Assembly (NCBI GenBank): GCA_038120095.1
Contig: JAYOKZ010000004.1
Location: forward strand, 1 to 64,000
Direction of reading: 5' to 3'
DNA from: UBA2589 sp038120095
Lineage (GTDB): Bacteria; Gemmatimonadota; Gemmatimonadetes; Longimicrobiales; Gaopeijiaceae
Length of the DNA stretch: 64,000 nucleotides
How positions within the stretch are numbered: position 1 is the first letter of the stretch; every line of letters begins with the position of its first letter. A program made the position numbers and the translations under genes. The notes beneath the pieces are model-generated. The model was not told the DNA's origin. It saw only the letters and a program-made list of their open reading frames with translations, and searched no databases. This document shows, one piece after another, positions 62,836 to 64,000 of this stretch.

Positions 62836-64000
62836 TCAGAGACGCTCGCTCGCTACCCGGACCGCGATTGCCACAGCTACCCACGACATGAGGAGGAACG
62901 TCCCACCGTAGCTCACGAACGGAAGCGGAATACCCGTGATCGGGACAACACCGATCGTCATCCCGATGTTCACGAATACGTGGACGCACCACGCACCGAA
63001 GATACCGAGGAGGACCAGGCCGGCAAAGGGTGACTCGGACTGCTCAGCCAGGCGGACGAGGCGCGTCAGAACGAGTGCGAACGCGACGATCACGAGCGTC
63101 GTCCCTACGAATCCAAACTCCTCTCCCACGACGCTGAAGATGAAGTCGGTGTGCTGCTCCGGGAGAAAGTCCAGGCGTTTCTGAGCACCCTGCGTGAACC
63201 CCTGTCCCCAGAATTCACCACTACCAACCGCCACCTTGGACTGAATGACCTGATAGCCAGCCCCGCGCGGGTCGACCTCCGGGTCGAGAAAAACCAGAAT
63301 GCGATTACGCTGGTAGCTCGCAAGCGAATTCCAGAGCGGCCGGGCGATCGTCGCCGATGCAAAGTTCGCCATGACGAGTGCAACCGACTCGAACAGGAAA
63401 AGCCGGGTTCGAAGGAACACAAGCATGCACCCGATTACGACCAGGATGTACGTCGACCAGACAACCGTGTCGTACGCGAGAAAGAGTCCCACGACAGGGC
63501 TCGCAACGAGCAAGAGCAGCCAAACAGGTGTAGCGGCCCAGTAGAGCATCGCAAACAGGATCCCGACAAAGGCCATCGCAGTCCCGAGATCCGGCTGCAG
63601 CATCACGAGCCCGAGGGGCAACGCGACCACGAGTCCTGGCGTCACGAGTTCCCGCAGGGATGTGAGGCCCTCGTCGCGGGTAGACAGGAGCTGAGCCAGC
63701 CATAGAATCGTCGCAATCTTGGCGATCTCGGCCGGCTGAAAACCGAACCCTCCCACGCTGATCCAGGACTTCACACCGGCTGCGGTACCGCGACCTTCCC
63801 CGATCACCAGGGTCAGAGCCAGCAGCACGACGGAGACGACGTAGGAGGGCAGAGCGACCCATTCGAGCCAGCGTACCGGAATCCGCGACACCGCGGAGAA
63901 GGCGAGAAGCGCGATCATGAGCCACTGGACCTGCCGGGTCCACGCAGTGGCCGTGACGGGGTTCGGTACATGGACCTGGCCCGCGGAATAGATGATCGCG
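62836..64000 (-). CDS. rodA: Rod-shape protein RodA (SEDS glycosyltransferase), 5' end outside the window
   Basis: A partial gene. The frame continues to the last base (in-frame residues 'IIYSAGQVHVPNPVTATAW' before the first internal Met), so the true start lies beyond 64000. About 388 residues are visible, forming eight or more membrane segments. SEDS signatures: 'GVKSWISVGGFGFQPAEIAKIATILW', seen as about 26 residues (its halves 'GVKSWISVGG' and 'FQPAEIAK'), 'MLQPDLGTAM', 'HTDFIFSVVGEEFGF' and 'PFVSYGGTFLL'. RodA polymerises peptidoglycan glycan strands with PBP2 in the elongasome. FtsW is the alternative, but 'YSAGQV' and the 'YQVIQSKVAVGSG' loop favour RodA. Confidence 0.95.
   Translation of the reverse strand, partial: AIIYSAGQVHVPNPVTATAWTRQVQWLMIALLAFSAVSRIPVRWLEWVALPSYVVSVVLLALTLVIGEGRGTAAGVKSWISVGGFGFQPAEIAKIATILWLAQLLSTRDEGLTSLRELVTPGLVVALPLGLVMLQPDLGTAMAFVGILFAMLYWAATPVWLLLLVASPVVGLFLAYDTVVWSTYILVVIGCMLVFLRTRLFLFESVALVMANFASATIARPLWNSLASYQRNRILVFLDPEVDPRGAGYQVIQSKVAVGSGEFWGQGFTQGAQKRLDFLPEQHTDFIFSVVGEEFGFVGTTLVIVAFALVLTRLVRLAEQSESPFAGLVLLGIFGAWCVHVFVNIGMTIGVVPITGIPLPFVSYGGTFLLMSWVAVAIAVRVASERL

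Noticed and set aside
1..64000. Mobile elements, CRISPR arrays, rRNA or tRNA genes
   Set aside because: No transposase, integrase, phage genes, spaced direct repeats or complete cloverleaf were visible on either strand.

Overview
The window is a high-GC, gene-dense bacterial chromosome segment with one 10-N scaffold gap (37555-37564), so it probably comes from a draft or metagenome-assembled genome. Two features suggest a Gram-negative bacterium: many lipoprotein and Sec/Tat signal peptides with outer-membrane-like barrels, and a heptose-phosphatase gene. The mix points to Gemmatimonadota or a near relative: secreted BNR/VPS10-like propeller, DUF1592-DUF1552-ankyrin cassette, DUF4159/DUF4175 module, DapL-type aminotransferase, archaeal/eukaryote-type ProRS and SelA. 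That placement is inference, because there is no rRNA gene to confirm it. I see no insertion sequence, prophage, CRISPR array, tRNA or rRNA, and no gene-free stretch longer than about 210 bases.

Layout. 1-2566: a beta-barrel-like protein coupled to a CsgG-like lipoprotein. 2765-8061: three extracellular lipoproteins (endonuclease I with FN3 and lamin-tail-like domains, a BPL_N/glutamine-amidotransferase-like protein, a sulfatase). 8096-13006: a cytochrome P450 facing a tightly coupled minus-strand trio (unknown membrane protein, FabH-like ketosynthase, flavin monooxygenase-like protein) that looks like a small specialised-metabolite locus. 13122-22440: a large secreted beta-propeller protein, then divergently a DUF1592 protein with two CxxCH motifs, a Tat-exported DUF1552 protein and a secreted ankyrin protein. 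22524-24076: an SGNH-like lipoprotein and a TlpA-like thioredoxin.

24048-36438 is a long minus-strand run, probably of several transcripts: FAH-family hydrolase, DapL-like aminotransferase, TonB-like membrane protein, valS, Ig-like lipoprotein, selA, gmhB, then erpA/iscA-type carrier, MBL hydrolase, purN and purH. 36572-47355 holds rsmI, DUF4159, DUF4175, TPR, a secreted GATase-like protein, a JAMM-DinG helicase fusion and a 66-aa membrane protein. It ends in a clear rho-independent terminator at 36500-36529. 47457-54707 carries trxA, methylmalonyl-CoA epimerase, lipoproteins, clpB, an M48 protease, a barrel-like protein and a RidA protein. 54726-64000 is a housekeeping run: rodA (cut by the window end), accD, folC, hisS, a small membrane protein, proS, lysA, guaA.

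Genes are packed with 1- or 4-base start/stop overlaps (ATGA, GTGA, TTGA, TGATG), so translational coupling is the rule. Lysine/DAP synthesis is served twice (DapL-like enzyme and LysA), and purine synthesis twice (PurN/PurH and GuaA). The regions most worth a second look are the P450/FMO/ketosynthase locus, the JAMM-DinG fusion that has lost one iron-sulfur cysteine, the DUF1592-DUF1552-ankyrin cassette and the DUF4159-DUF4175 module.
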